DNA of 64,000 bases from Prevotella illustrans (GCF_017426725.1 NZ_JAERMS010000008.1:1-64000), one strand, 5' to 3'. Positions 56,147-64,000 are shown, counted from the stretch's first letter. Translations and numbers: made by a program. Notes: a model not told the origin generated them from the sequence alone.

Positions 56147-57301
56147 ATGGGAACAATGAAAACAAAATTAATTTGGTTATTGACAACCTTTGTCTGGCTG
56201 AGCATGATTTCAACCAGCGCAAAAACATCGGGCATTCGTATCGAGATCGCGCTCAGCGACATCACAGACACAATTATGGTCTATCCGATGAATAACGTCG
56301 AGCAGCAATGGGACCCTCCTTTCAAGACTCTACCCGTCAAAGGAGTGGCTACCTTCAATATACCGCTAAACGAAGTAACGAATCTTTTCATTTACGGGAA
56401 ACGCCAGTCTAAGGATACTTTGATGACTATCATGCCATTGAATATTCGTATTGTCGGAATTCCGGGAGGAGAACTCATAATCAGTGGAACATCTATTGAT
56501 TATCATATATCGGGCTCTCCGTTTTACAAGATATACGGGGAGGCTGTCGCCAATACTCTTTTTAGGAAAGACTATCAGCAGATGATCAGAACTTATGGAA
56601 CGATGCAAAAGAACGGTATCACTCAGGATTCTCTTAAATCTTATATTAAACAGACTCAAAAGGAAATAACACAAAAGAAGAATACAGCCATCATGAGCTA
56701 TATCCGGACGAATCCAACCAGTGAGGCTGCAATCCTTCTTCTGAACGAACTTGATATTGATACGTTTTTCAAAGTCGACCCTCTGCTCACCCAAGCTGTA
56801 AAAGAAGGTCGTCTGAAAAGCATTTATCTGTCAGTCAAAGAATCGTACGAAAAAAGAAAACAAAAAGAGGAAACGAGCAAAAGGCTCACTAAAGGTGCGC
56901 CGGCCCCGGATTTTACGCTTGATGACCTCAGCGGTCAACCATTCTCGCTCAAATCTTTGAGGGGAAAATACGCCATTCTTGACTTCTGGGGAAGCTGGTG
57001 CGGATGGTGCATTAAGGGGTTTCCCGATATGAAGAAGTATTACGATAAATATAAAGAAAAGATGGAAATCGTAGGTGTCGACTGTGGTGACACAGAGACG
57101 CGATGGAAAGAAGCGGTCAGTAAACACGCTTTGCCCTGGCTGCAAGTCCGCAATACGGAACAGACTGCAGTGGATGTCAAATACGCAATATCGGGATATC
57201 CCACCAAAGTCATCATCGATCCGGAAGGAAGAATCGACCGCATCTTCGTTGGTGAAGATCCTAAATTCTATGAATATATAGATCAAATGATGGCACACTG
57301 A
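56147..57301 (+). CDS. TlpA-type thioredoxin-fold protein with DUF4369-like N-terminus
   Basis: The 384-residue exported protein (signal in the first 25 residues) has an N-terminal DUF4369-like beta domain to about 130, a helical linker, and a C-terminal TlpA/AhpC-type thioredoxin domain from about 248 (GAPAPDFTLDDLSGQPFSLKSLRGKYAILDFWGSW) with active site CGWC. It should act on disulfides in the periplasm. Its place as the last gene after susC-susD suggests it handles cysteine-rich or oxidised cargo, or helps fold the receptor. The start may be 56147 or 56156. Confidence 0.88.
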   Translation: MGTMKTKLIWLLTTFVWLSMISTSAKTSGIRIEIALSDITDTIMVYPMNNVEQQWDPPFKTLPVKGVATFNIPLNEVTNLFIYGKRQSKDTLMTIMPLNIRIVGIPGGELIISGTSIDYHISGSPFYKIYGEAVANTLFRKDYQQMIRTYGTMQKNGITQDSLKSYIKQTQKEITQKKNTAIMSYIRTNPTSEAAILLLNELDIDTFFKVDPLLTQAVKEGRLKSIYLSVKESYEKRKQKEETSKRLTKGAPAPDFTLDDLSGQPFSLKSLRGKYAILDFWGSWCGWCIKGFPDMKKYYDKYKEKMEIVGVDCGDTETRWKEAVSKHALPWLQVRNTEQTAVDVKYAISGYPTKVIIDPEGRIDRIFVGEDPKFYEYIDQMMAH

Positions 57302-57335
57302 TCGATATTTGGTCAATTCGTTTTATACCAAACAA

Positions 57336-57371
57336 ATAATTGCCGCAACTCATTGAAGTTACGGCAATTAT
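57336..57371 (+). terminator. Hairpin terminator of the sigma/SusCD/TlpA locus
   Basis: ATAATTGCCG and CGGCAATTAT form a long stem, interrupted inside and continued by AAC/GTT, 35 bp after the tlpA-like stop codon. It is followed by TATTTTCG. Confidence 0.65.
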
Positions 57372-57377
57372 ATTTTC

Positions 57378-57428
57378 GATCACTCAGATTTTGGAGTTAG
57401 CCATCGAGGCTCCGCGTGCTTACATGCC
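57378..57428 (-). pseudogene. Fragment of tmRNA (ssrA) containing the first pseudoknot
   Basis: These 51 bases match 59218-59268 inside the intact tmRNA gene at 48 positions, in the same orientation. The matched part is the 5' domain with pseudoknot 1 up to just before the tag reading frame. Weaker similarity extends leftward (GCAATTATATTTTC against CCAATTAATTTTTT). The tRNA-like ends and the tag are absent, so it cannot work as tmRNA. It lies directly after the operon terminator and 1.8 kb from ssrA. Confidence 0.75.
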
Positions 57429-57605
57429 GGACGGTTCTCTTCCGAGCAATTCGGCAAGAAACATTTATGCGAAAACAGCAAAAAGATTATACAAAAATAA
57501 CAAAAAAGAGTTGTGAATTTGAGTTTTTTTAATAAAAAGTCATTTTTAACGTGTTGTTACCTCTTAAAAACCTTAATATCCCCCTAAAAACACTTAATAA
57601 AACGC

Positions 57606-57636
57606 TTGACAAAGAGAAAATAAAAACGTATCTTTG
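57606..57636 (+). promoter_or_regulatory. Bacteroidetes promoter of the LuxR-type regulator
   Basis: TTG (57606-57608), 20 bases, TATCTTTG (57629-57636): a full consensus match 29 bases before the start codon. Confidence 0.7.
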
Positions 57637-57665
57637 CAGCCGTTATAAAAAGTAAAACGACAACA

Positions 57666-58769
57666 ATGATCTTTCATTCTCTCACTGAAAAAGTTTCGGC
57701 CTTCTTGCAGTCGCGCGCCGAAAACATCATCGGGCGGCACCGCGTCATTGTATATTTGCTCCACTCCGTACTCGTTGTTACCGTCATCTCCTTGCAGTTC
57801 ATGGGGCTTGGAGGTTCGCAGGAAGCGTTGCCACGGACGATGAGCGGCATCCATCTGGCGACGTGTCTCTTTTCGTTGTCGCTCTATCTTACGCGGCGGC
57901 TGACGCTTTCCAAGGCTTTCTCGCTCGTGGCGCTCGTGGCACAGTGCACCATCGCCGTGCGTTTCTTTTATTTCGCCACGGTGCGGCCCGACCATTTTCT
58001 GCAACTCATCCTTATCAATCAGATAACATCGCTGCTGGCGATCTTCTTCCTTGTGATGAGCTTTGTCCGGTTCACCCCCTTCATCGTCTCCTTCATCAGC
58101 GTGACCAGCTACGGTTGTGTAGCCTCTTATCTTCACGAACCCGCGCTTTGGCAGCTGTTCGGCTTCTTTCTCTTCGTGCAGTTTTTCCTTTGTGTGCTGG
58201 GCGAACTGCTGCAGCACAACGTGATGAGCGTGTCGAAGGAGAATGCCAGCCTGCAATATCGCGAGACGGCACTGTTGCGGGCCGTCAGATTGAACAAACG
58301 GGAGATAGAAGCCTATCTGCGAATGGGCAGTCGCGACAATCCATCGACAGACGACGTGGACCGTCTCTTCGCCATGCTCACGCCCGTGTCGCAGCGCAAC
58401 CTCGTCAATGCCGTGCGCATGCATCTGAAAAACCACTTGGTGGACGAATGCGACTTCGCCCGGCACTTCCCCAGTCTCACGAAATCAGAAACGGATGTGT
58501 GTCGTCTTATCCTCGCGGGGAAGAAGCGGAGCGAAATCAGTCTGCTGCTCGAAAAAACGGAAAACAACGTCGACGTGACGCGCAACCACATCCGCAAGAA
58601 GCTGAATGTGCCGCAGGAGGAAGACTTGCGGAAATATCTCACGAATTTATTGATAGAAAAAGAATATCCGGGCATGGGGAAAGGAAAAGACAAGACCCTC
58701 CACCTGGAACGTTCACATATCGCTATTCTTGCCCATGAGGAATCAAAACCGCCCTCGCTTTTGAAATAA
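57666..58769 (+). CDS. Membrane-bound LuxR-type (helix-turn-helix) regulator
   Basis: The 367-residue protein has about six membrane helices in residues 25-185 with short loops, a linker with helical character (about 190-230), and a C-terminal LuxR/GerE-like DNA-binding domain (about 275-340: FPSLTKSETDVCRLILAGKKRSEISLLLEKTENNVDVTRNHIRKKL). It would sense a membrane signal and bind DNA directly, without a kinase. Such one-component membrane regulators occur in Bacteroidetes, but the target is unknown. A terminator follows. Confidence 0.85.
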   Translation: MIFHSLTEKVSAFLQSRAENIIGRHRVIVYLLHSVLVVTVISLQFMGLGGSQEALPRTMSGIHLATCLFSLSLYLTRRLTLSKAFSLVALVAQCTIAVRFFYFATVRPDHFLQLILINQITSLLAIFFLVMSFVRFTPFIVSFISVTSYGCVASYLHEPALWQLFGFFLFVQFFLCVLGELLQHNVMSVSKENASLQYRETALLRAVRLNKREIEAYLRMGSRDNPSTDDVDRLFAMLTPVSQRNLVNAVRMHLKNHLVDECDFARHFPSLTKSETDVCRLILAGKKRSEISLLLEKTENNVDVTRNHIRKKLNVPQEEDLRKYLTNLLIEKEYPGMGKGKDKTLHLERSHIAILAHEESKPPSLLK

Positions 58770-58792
58770 ATGATCTCATAACTATAAAGCAT

Positions 58793-58827
58793 AAAGCCTG
58801 CCCGCTTCGACGAAGTGGGCAGGCTTT
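58793..58827 (+). terminator. Strong hairpin terminator after the LuxR-type gene
   Basis: AAAGCCTGCCC pairs with GGGCAGGCTTT, with an inner GCTTCGACGAAGT hairpin. It lies 23 bp after the stop codon and is followed by a T-rich stretch. It may also protect the tmRNA gene, which is transcribed toward it. Confidence 0.8.
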
Positions 58828-58904
58828 ATACTTTTACAAAACGAGGATGCGTCAAAACAGGCACACGCTCGATTACATTTTTGCCTTTTTCAAAGCACTT
58901 GAAG

Positions 58905-59301
58905 TGGAGCTGGTGGGATTCGAACCCACGTCCGCACAAGGAAACCATATGCTTTCTACATGCTTATTCCGGCCTTCATTTTCGAGCTTCAGCAAGATCC
59001 GGACCACCAACTGAAGCCTTATCCTCTAAATTTTCACGCGAGCAGCGAGGCATACTCACGCTATTTCCGATTTACCTGCACCGCTTGACCCTTGGATTCG
59101 GAACAACATCCTTGGAGCGATGTCTCGTTCCATTACCTTGTAACGGAATAAAGCCAGTAATCTACTATGCTTCGATTAGGCAGCGAGAGCGTAATTGTTT
59201 TCGCCAATTAATTTTTTGATCACTCAGATTTTGGAGCTAGCCATCGAGGCTCCGCATGCTTACATACCATTTCATCTCGCCGTCAAATCCATGTCAACCC
59301 C
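58905..59301 (-). ncRNA. ssrA: tmRNA (transfer-messenger RNA)
   Basis: tmRNA rescues stalled ribosomes and tags the unfinished protein for destruction. The 5' end GGGGTTGACATGG and the 3' end GGGTTCGAATCCCACCAGCTCCA form the tRNA-like acceptor (GGGGTTG with CAGCTCC) and T arm. CCA is not encoded. The tag frame, read leftward from 59205 to a TAA at 59176, gives GENNYALAA, ending in the expected ALAA degron. The length of about 397 nt is normal. A consensus promoter lies upstream, leaving a leader of about 65 nt to be removed, presumably by RNase P. Confidence 0.96.
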
Positions 59302-59373
59302 GAGTGAGAATGGCCACAGGATGTCATGCCGACAACCTGCCTTCTCGTTATCTCCTTCAAAGAGATAAGCGTA

Positions 59374-59405
59374 CAAATGTAGTATTTCTTTTTATTTTGC
59401 CCAAA
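59374..59405 (-). promoter_or_regulatory. Bacteroidetes promoter of ssrA
   Basis: The minus strand reads TTTG (59402-59405), 20 bases, TACATTTG (59374-59381), an exact consensus match. Confidence 0.75.
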
Positions 59406-59502
59406 TATTTGGCTAATTATTTATATTTTGGCAGTCCTGATCTTGCTTTTTCGTGTTCTGAAAACAGACAAATGTCAGCCCCGTTCGGCGCATATTCCGA
59501 TG

Positions 59503-59870
59503 CTGAATTTATTTTACAAAAGCTCAAAAATGGCTGCGTTATTCTGAAATAAAATATCTTTGATCGCGAATAAGCGAATCCTGCGCAAGTTTGTATGGCA
59601 TTCATAATCAACGAGTTAGTTGTTTTTGGCCTTTTAGAGCCTTGTTTTTAACCTCGAAAATGCCCTTTTTTAGCACCTAAAAGCTGCCTTATGACGCAGT
59701 GAAAGCTATGCTTTGACCGGCTAAAAGGGCTGCTTTCGCGTTGTCAAAGCATAGCTTTTGCAATTTTATTGTTCATCTATCATCATTTCAAAGCTTTTTA
59801 GCCCCCGTTTCAAAGCTGTATGGCTCCATTTGAAAGGTTGCTTTTGAGTGAATAAAAATTGACAAATCAG
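59503..59870 (+). repeat. Intergenic repeat element, copy D
   Basis: The left half matches copy C (ATGGCTGCGTTATTCTGAAA, then TAATCAACGAGTTAG). The core hairpin differs from A and C in both arms at once: AAAGCTATGCTTTGAC (59702-59717) against GTCAAAGCATAGCTTT (59743-59758). Pairing over all 16 bases is thus preserved. It lies between ssrA and the S8 protease gene. Confidence 0.8.
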
Positions 59871-59990
59871 CTGCTTCGTAAAGTCTGAGAAGAGGGTAGG
59901 GTGATATTCAAGGAAGTGGATCGTGCGCAAAGAGAGTGGGCGGAACGTGATGAATCGCCACGCGGCATGGCCGTTTTCCCGTATTTATGT

Positions 59991-60021
59991 TTTGTAGATT
60001 GGATGGTTTTGTATATTTTTG
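59991..60021 (+). promoter_or_regulatory. Bacteroidetes promoter of the S8 protease gene and xseAB
   Basis: TTTG (59991-59994), 19 bases, TATTTTTG (60014-60021). The start codon is 27 bases after the -7 box. Confidence 0.7.
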
Positions 60022-60048
60022 CATGGAATAAAAAAGTAGATTTCCCGC

Positions 60049-61482
60049 ATGAAGAAGCTATTGCTTTCTTTTGTTTTTATCCTCTCCGCTCTCTCGGTTT
60101 TGGCCCAGAGAGAAACTTCTAATATGTCGGTTTTCCCCGGCGGCAAATGCTTCTTGTTCAGAGTTACGCTGCGCGACAAGGCCGAGACGGGCTTTTCAAT
60201 CGACCATCCCGAGGCTTTTCTCTCACAGCGTGCGTTGGAACGCCGCCGGCGGCAGCATATCGCCATCGACTCCACCGACCTTCCTGTTTCCCAAAAATAT
60301 ATCGACGCCGTAGCCACTCAAGGCATATCGGTGGTTGGAAAGAGCAAGTGGAACAATTCACTGCTTGTCAGATGTGCCAAGCCCTCACAGATGACGCGGG
60401 TCGAAAAACTGCCGTTTGTCACCGACGTGAAGCTTGTTTTCTCTTCGCCCAAGCGGCATGAATCATCTTTCAGGGCCTCTTTTCGTAAGGAATTTCAAGA
60501 CTGGGACACCCTGCAACACCATCCATACGGCATTACGCGCGACCAGATAAACAGCCTGAACGGCATTCGATTGCACGCGGCAGGCTATCGGGGCAAGGGC
60601 ATGATGATAGCCGTGCTCGACGCCGGCTTTATGAATGTAGACAAGATACCCGCTTTTCATGCGCTGAAGCTCGTGGGACTGCGCGATTTCGTTGTCCCCC
60701 GATCGCCCAATATCTTTCAGGAGATGGAGCATGGCACGAAAGTGCTGTCGGTGATGGCCGTCAATCAGCCCGATATTTATGTGGGTTCGGCTCCTCAGGC
60801 ATCCTATATGCTGTTGCGCTCTGAGGCCCATCAGACCGAAAGCCTGTCGGAAGAAGACTTCTGGACCGCAGCGGTGGAGTTTGCCGACTCGGTCGGTGTC
60901 GATGTCATCAACTCGTCATTAGGTTACCATGAGTACGACGACAAGGCGACGAGTTACCGTTATTCCGACCTCACGGGGCGTAAAGCGCTGATTTCGCGCA
61001 TGGCGTCGATGGTGGCCGGTAAAGGAATCGTGCTGGTCAATAGTGCCGGCAACGACGGTATGGGTACATGGAAGAAAATCAATGTACCGGCCGACGCTCA
61101 TGATATTCTGACCGTTGGCTCTATCAGTCCCAATGGATTGAACGCTGCTTTCAGTTCGGTGGGGCCGACCGCCGATGGTCGTGTGAAGCCCGATGTGGTG
61201 GCATACGGTAGCCCCACCGCCATTATCACGGGGCGGGGCACCATCGTCAACGACATGGGAACCTCGTTTTCGGCACCGCTTGTTGCGGGACTTGTCGCCT
61301 GTTTGTGGCAGGCGTTGCCCGAAAAGTCGGCCCGTGAAATCATCGAATTAGTGCGGCTGTGTGGCAACAATGTCGCGCATCCCGATAATGTGTTTGGTTA
61401 TGGCCTGCCGGACTTTTGGAAGGCTTATACCCTTGGTAAGAAACAAAGCAACAGACATGAAGCAAAACCTGACGCTCTATGA
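60049..61482 (+). CDS. Exported S8-family (subtilisin-like) serine peptidase
   Basis: The 477-residue protein has a signal peptide (residues 1-19, ending LAQ), a prodomain-like region to about 165, and a complete catalytic triad in S8 order: Asp191 in AVLDAGF, His228 in MEHGTKVLS and Ser406 in GTSFSAPLVAG, with the oxyanion Asn in NSAGNDG. No type IX C-terminal domain is seen; the end is short and hydrophilic. It overlaps xseA by 26 bases, an odd partner for a secreted protease. Confidence 0.93.
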   Translation: MKKLLLSFVFILSALSVLAQRETSNMSVFPGGKCFLFRVTLRDKAETGFSIDHPEAFLSQRALERRRRQHIAIDSTDLPVSQKYIDAVATQGISVVGKSKWNNSLLVRCAKPSQMTRVEKLPFVTDVKLVFSSPKRHESSFRASFRKEFQDWDTLQHHPYGITRDQINSLNGIRLHAAGYRGKGMMIAVLDAGFMNVDKIPAFHALKLVGLRDFVVPRSPNIFQEMEHGTKVLSVMAVNQPDIYVGSAPQASYMLLRSEAHQTESLSEEDFWTAAVEFADSVGVDVINSSLGYHEYDDKATSYRYSDLTGRKALISRMASMVAGKGIVLVNSAGNDGMGTWKKINVPADAHDILTVGSISPNGLNAAFSSVGPTADGRVKPDVVAYGSPTAIITGRGTIVNDMGTSFSAPLVAGLVACLWQALPEKSAREIIELVRLCGNNVAHPDNVFGYGLPDFWKAYTLGKKQSNRHEAKPDAL

Positions 61483-62752
61483 GCTGAACAACTTGGTGAG
61501 GCAGTCGCTCGAGCTGACGATGCCCGACGATTATTGGGTAGAAGCCGAACTGTCGGAGCTGCGTGAGGTACGTGGCCACTGCTATATGGAACTCGTGGAG
61601 AAAGACGAGTATAGCAATACGCCCATCGCTAAGGCTTCGGCAAAGTGCTGGCAGAACACTTGGATGTTTGTGAGGCAGCATTTTGAACGCGTCACGGGGC
61701 GACCGATGCGGCCCGGCATGAAGGTGTTGCTGAAGGTTTCGGCCAATTTCCACGAGGCTTATGGCTTTTCGTGGATCGTGAGCGATGTCAATCCCGAGTT
61801 TACCATGGGCGACATGGCCCGTCGCCGTCAGGAGATTATTCGCCAACTCAAGGCAGAAGGCGTGTTTGAACTGCAGAAAGAACTCTCGTTGCCGATGTTC
61901 GCGCAGCGCGTGGCCGTCATATCGAGTGCTAACTCGGCCGGTTATGGCGACTTCTGTCATCAGTTGGACAGCAACGAAGATGGTCTGTGGTTTGCTCCCC
62001 GCCTGTTTCCGGCCACGATGCAGGGCGAGGCCGTCAGTGCCAGTGTGATTAACGCGCTGAACGAAATCAACCGAAGGATAGACGATTTCGACGTGGTCGT
62101 CATCATCCGAGGTGGTGGCGCAACGAGCGATTTGAGTGGTTTCGACACGCTGGAATTGGCTGAGAACGTGGCCAACTTTCCGCTCCCCATCATCACGGGT
62201 ATAGGCCATGAGCGCGATCAGAGCATTCTTGATTTGGTGGCGTTCCGAAGTGTGAAGACACCTACGGCCGCGGCGGCATTGCTGATTGACCATCTGACGG
62301 TCGTTTACGACCGAGTGACGGGTGCCGGAGAGCGACTTGTCGCAGCCGTTGGCCATCGTATGGAAGTAGAACAGTTGCGGCTACGGCGGCTGGGGGAGAA
62401 GTTGCCCATTGTCTTTTCGCTCTTCAGGGAGCGGCAGGAAGCCAAGTTGCACAGACTGTTTCAAACCATGACGGCTGCCGTGGCTACCCGATTGTCACAC
62501 GACAGACATCGACTGGAGTTGCTGGAACGGCGATTGCGGCCGGCCGCGACGCGGCGGTTGGAACGCGAAGAGTATCGTTTGCGGCTGTTGCGGCAACGGG
62601 CCGTGGCTCTTGACCCGGCTCTCTTGCTCAAGCGAGGCTACAGTATCACGACGTGCGACGGGCGTGTGGTAAGAAGCGCCGCCCAACTGCGCAAAGGCGA
62701 CGAAATCGTGACAAGACTGGAAAAAGGTAGTGTAAAATCAATCATCAAATAA
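61457..62752 (+). CDS. xseA: Exodeoxyribonuclease VII large subunit
   Basis: XseA with XseB degrades single-stranded DNA and acts in repair. Start 61457 (MKQNLTLYELNNLVRQSLELTMPDDYWVEAELSEL) gives 431 residues and the N-terminal OB fold; the longer frame from 61361 lies fully inside the protease gene. The nuclease core shows RVAVISSANSAGYGDF, VVIIRGGGATSDLSGFD and ITGIGHERDQSILDLVAFRSVKTPTAAA. The C-terminal helical part ends ALLLKRGYSITTCDG. xseB is 5 bp downstream. Confidence 0.96.
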   Translation: MKQNLTLYELNNLVRQSLELTMPDDYWVEAELSELREVRGHCYMELVEKDEYSNTPIAKASAKCWQNTWMFVRQHFERVTGRPMRPGMKVLLKVSANFHEAYGFSWIVSDVNPEFTMGDMARRRQEIIRQLKAEGVFELQKELSLPMFAQRVAVISSANSAGYGDFCHQLDSNEDGLWFAPRLFPATMQGEAVSASVINALNEINRRIDDFDVVVIIRGGGATSDLSGFDTLELAENVANFPLPIITGIGHERDQSILDLVAFRSVKTPTAAAALLIDHLTVVYDRVTGAGERLVAAVGHRMEVEQLRLRRLGEKLPIVFSLFRERQEAKLHRLFQTMTAAVATRLSHDRHRLELLERRLRPAATRRLEREEYRLRLLRQRAVALDPALLLKRGYSITTCDGRVVRSAAQLRKGDEIVTRLEKGSVKSIIK

Positions 62753-62757
62753 GGAAT

Positions 62758-62958
62758 ATGGCAAAAGAAGAAATCAAATACGAAGACGCCGTAAAGGAGT
62801 TGGAGCATATTGTGGCCCAAATGGAAAACAATGAGCTTGATATTGATGTCATGGGCGAGCGACTCAAGAAGGCACAGAAGCTAATGAAGCTGTGTCGGGA
62901 CAAGCTAACCAAGGCCGACCAAGAGGTAAAGAAGATACTCGATGATGGCCGTGTTTAG
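62758..62958 (+). CDS. xseB: Exodeoxyribonuclease VII small subunit
   Basis: The 66-residue helical protein (KYEDAVKELEHIVAQMENNELDIDVMGERLKKAQKLMKLC) is a clear XseB, which binds the XseA C-terminal helices and supports nuclease activity. Size and motif are typical, and it is directly after xseA in the same operon. Confidence 0.95.
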   Translation: MAKEEIKYEDAVKELEHIVAQMENNELDIDVMGERLKKAQKLMKLCRDKLTKADQEVKKILDDGRV

Positions 62959-63009
62959 GCTGAGAGCGTGTCGCATACTTGATATTTAACGAAATTACGT
63001 GAGAAATCG

Positions 63010-63040
63010 TTGCAAAGAAGCATTATTATTTGTATTTTTG
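63010..63040 (+). promoter_or_regulatory. Bacteroidetes promoter of ilvE
   Basis: TTG (63010-63012), 20 bases, TATTTTTG (63033-63040), 38 bases before the start codon. Confidence 0.65.
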
Positions 63041-63078
63041 TGCAAGATTCTAACGTAGAACTTTTAAACTATTATGTT

Positions 63079-64000
63079 ATGAAAAATCTCGATTGGGCAA
63101 ATCTGTCATTTAAATATATGCCGACAGATTATAATGTTCGCTGCTATTATAGGGACGGCAAGTGGGGAGAAATAGAAGTGTGTTCGGACGAGTATCTGAA
63201 GCTACACATGGCTGCCACGTGTCTACATTATGGTCAGGAGGCGTTCGAAGGACTGAAAGCCTATCGTTGTCCGGACGGTAAGGTGCGCGTTTTCCGTGTA
63301 GAAGAGAATGCGGCTCGCCTGCAAAAAACCTGCCGTGGCATTGTTATGCCTGAGGTTTCGACCGAACTTTTCACCGAAATGGTCAAGAAAGTAGTACGCC
63401 TCAATCAGGAGTATGTACCTACTTATGAGAGCGGAGCCACGCTCTATATCCGTCCGCTGCTCATCGGAACGAGCGCGCAGGTGGGCGTTCATCCCGCGAG
63501 AGAATACTGCTTTCTCATCTTCGTTACACCCGTAGGGCCTTATTTCAAGGGCGGTTTTGCTTGTAACAAGTACGCCATCATCCGTGACTACGACCGTGCG
63601 GCACCGCTTGGCACCGGTACTTACAAAGTAGGTGGCAACTACGCGGCGTCCATGTTGCCCCACGCAGTTGTGGCCGAGAAAGGCTATAGCAGCGAGTTCT
63701 ACTTGGACGCGAAGGAAAAGAAATACGTGGATGAGTGTGGAGCAGCCAACTTTTTTGGCATAAAGAACAATACATACGTGACCCCGAAGAGCACGTCTAT
63801 CCTGCCTTCTATTACCAACAAAAGCCTGATGCAGATAGCGGAAGACTTAGGGATGAAGGTGGAACGCCGGCCGATACCCGAAGAGGAGCTCGCAACGTTT
63901 GAGGAAGCGGGTGCCTGTGGCACGGCAGCGGTCATATCGCCTATCTCTCAGTTGGATGATCTCGACACAGGGAAGGTATATCATTTCAGCGAAAAGCCGG
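63079..64000 (+). CDS. ilvE: Branched-chain amino-acid aminotransferase, cut by the window edge
   Basis: This PLP enzyme interconverts Leu, Ile and Val with their 2-keto acids. About 307 codons are visible, from MKNLDWANLSFKYMPTDYNV, with no stop before the edge. The family is usually about 340 residues, so little is missing. Motifs are CLHYGQEAFEGLKAY, YIRPLLIGTSAQVGVHPA, the PLP-binding Lys183 in GTYKVGGNYAAS, and DECGAANFFGI. The layout is the longer Bacteroidetes form of IlvE. The ATG at 63074 is out of frame. Confidence 0.95.
   Translation, partial: MKNLDWANLSFKYMPTDYNVRCYYRDGKWGEIEVCSDEYLKLHMAATCLHYGQEAFEGLKAYRCPDGKVRVFRVEENAARLQKTCRGIVMPEVSTELFTEMVKKVVRLNQEYVPTYESGATLYIRPLLIGTSAQVGVHPAREYCFLIFVTPVGPYFKGGFACNKYAIIRDYDRAAPLGTGTYKVGGNYAASMLPHAVVAEKGYSSEFYLDAKEKKYVDECGAANFFGIKNNTYVTPKSTSILPSITNKSLMQIAEDLGMKVERRPIPEEELATFEEAGACGTAAVISPISQLDDLDTGKVYHFSEKP

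Noticed and set aside
57378..59301. The ssrA fragment and intact ssrA as attL/attR of an integrated island
   Set aside because: The duplicated part is internal to the 5' domain rather than the 3' end used by known integrases, and the 1.8 kb between the copies has no integrase gene.
59901..60122. Reading frame overlapping the start of the S8 protease gene
   Set aside because: It contains the promoter of the protease gene and runs into its signal peptide in another frame. No protein features were seen.
61340..62356. Minus-strand reading frame of 338 codons opposite xseA
   Set aside because: The plus strand encodes a complete, conserved XseA, so the opposite frame is a by-product of its codon use.

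Overview
The window comes from the chromosome of a member of the Bacteroidales, most likely Prevotella or a close relative. The evidence is a SprA-type type IX secretion translocon protein next to ruvA, a SusC/SusD pair under an ECF sigma/FecR pair, diaminopimelate dehydrogenase, a tmRNA with the tag GENNYALAA, and repeated promoter sequences of the Bacteroidetes kind (TTTG, about 19-23 bases, TAnnTTTG). No rRNA, tRNA or CRISPR array was seen. Coding density is high and several convergent gene pairs touch or overlap.

Layout. 1-55 is the right end of an insertion sequence cut by the window edge. 182-5919 (minus) holds manA and a dxs-trkA-trkH operon. 6664-7089 is a small heat-shock protein. 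7349-17301 (plus) is a capsule/exopolysaccharide locus: priming sugar transferase, SLBB-type export protein, Wzz, a Wzy-like polymerase, three glycosyltransferases and a Wzx flippase. Base composition drops sharply from Wzz onward. 17306-22349 (minus) continues the envelope theme with a GT2 glycosyltransferase, a lipocalin-like lipoprotein, Wzi, a small beta-barrel protein and a beta-propeller protein. A WecA-type transferase follows at 22527. 23758-25951 holds ddh and ruvA, and ruvA leads into the 7.5-kb sprA. 33476-40462 is housekeeping: dacB, a small membrane protein, nadB, an FMN-binding protein, a short ComEC and a C1 aminopeptidase. 41234-43730 is a coupled MATE exporter/kinase-like/phosphoesterase operon. 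43867-48685 is a dTDP-amino-sugar module (4,6-dehydratase, 3,4-ketoisomerase, FemAB/GNAT-like protein, DegT aminotransferase) with purT inserted. 49339-57301 is an ECF sigma/FecR/SusC/SusD/TlpA uptake locus. 57666-64000 holds a membrane-bound LuxR-type regulator, tmRNA, an S8 protease, xseA-xseB and a truncated ilvE.

The most interesting material is non-coding. Four long intergenic spacers (about 6.1-6.5, 24.9-25.15, 40.6-41.0 and 59.5-59.9 kb) carry copies of one 250-400-bp element. Two interleaved long inverted repeats in it keep their pairing between copies through matched changes in both arms, which suggests selection on an RNA or DNA structure. A 351-bp MITE-like element with 18-20-bp inverted ends and a perfect 9-bp target duplication lies at 48730-49080, and its ends match the IS end at position 55. 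A 51-bp copy of the tmRNA pseudoknot region lies 1.8 kb from the intact ssrA gene. The dxs and hsp20 genes have leaders with possible regulatory structure.
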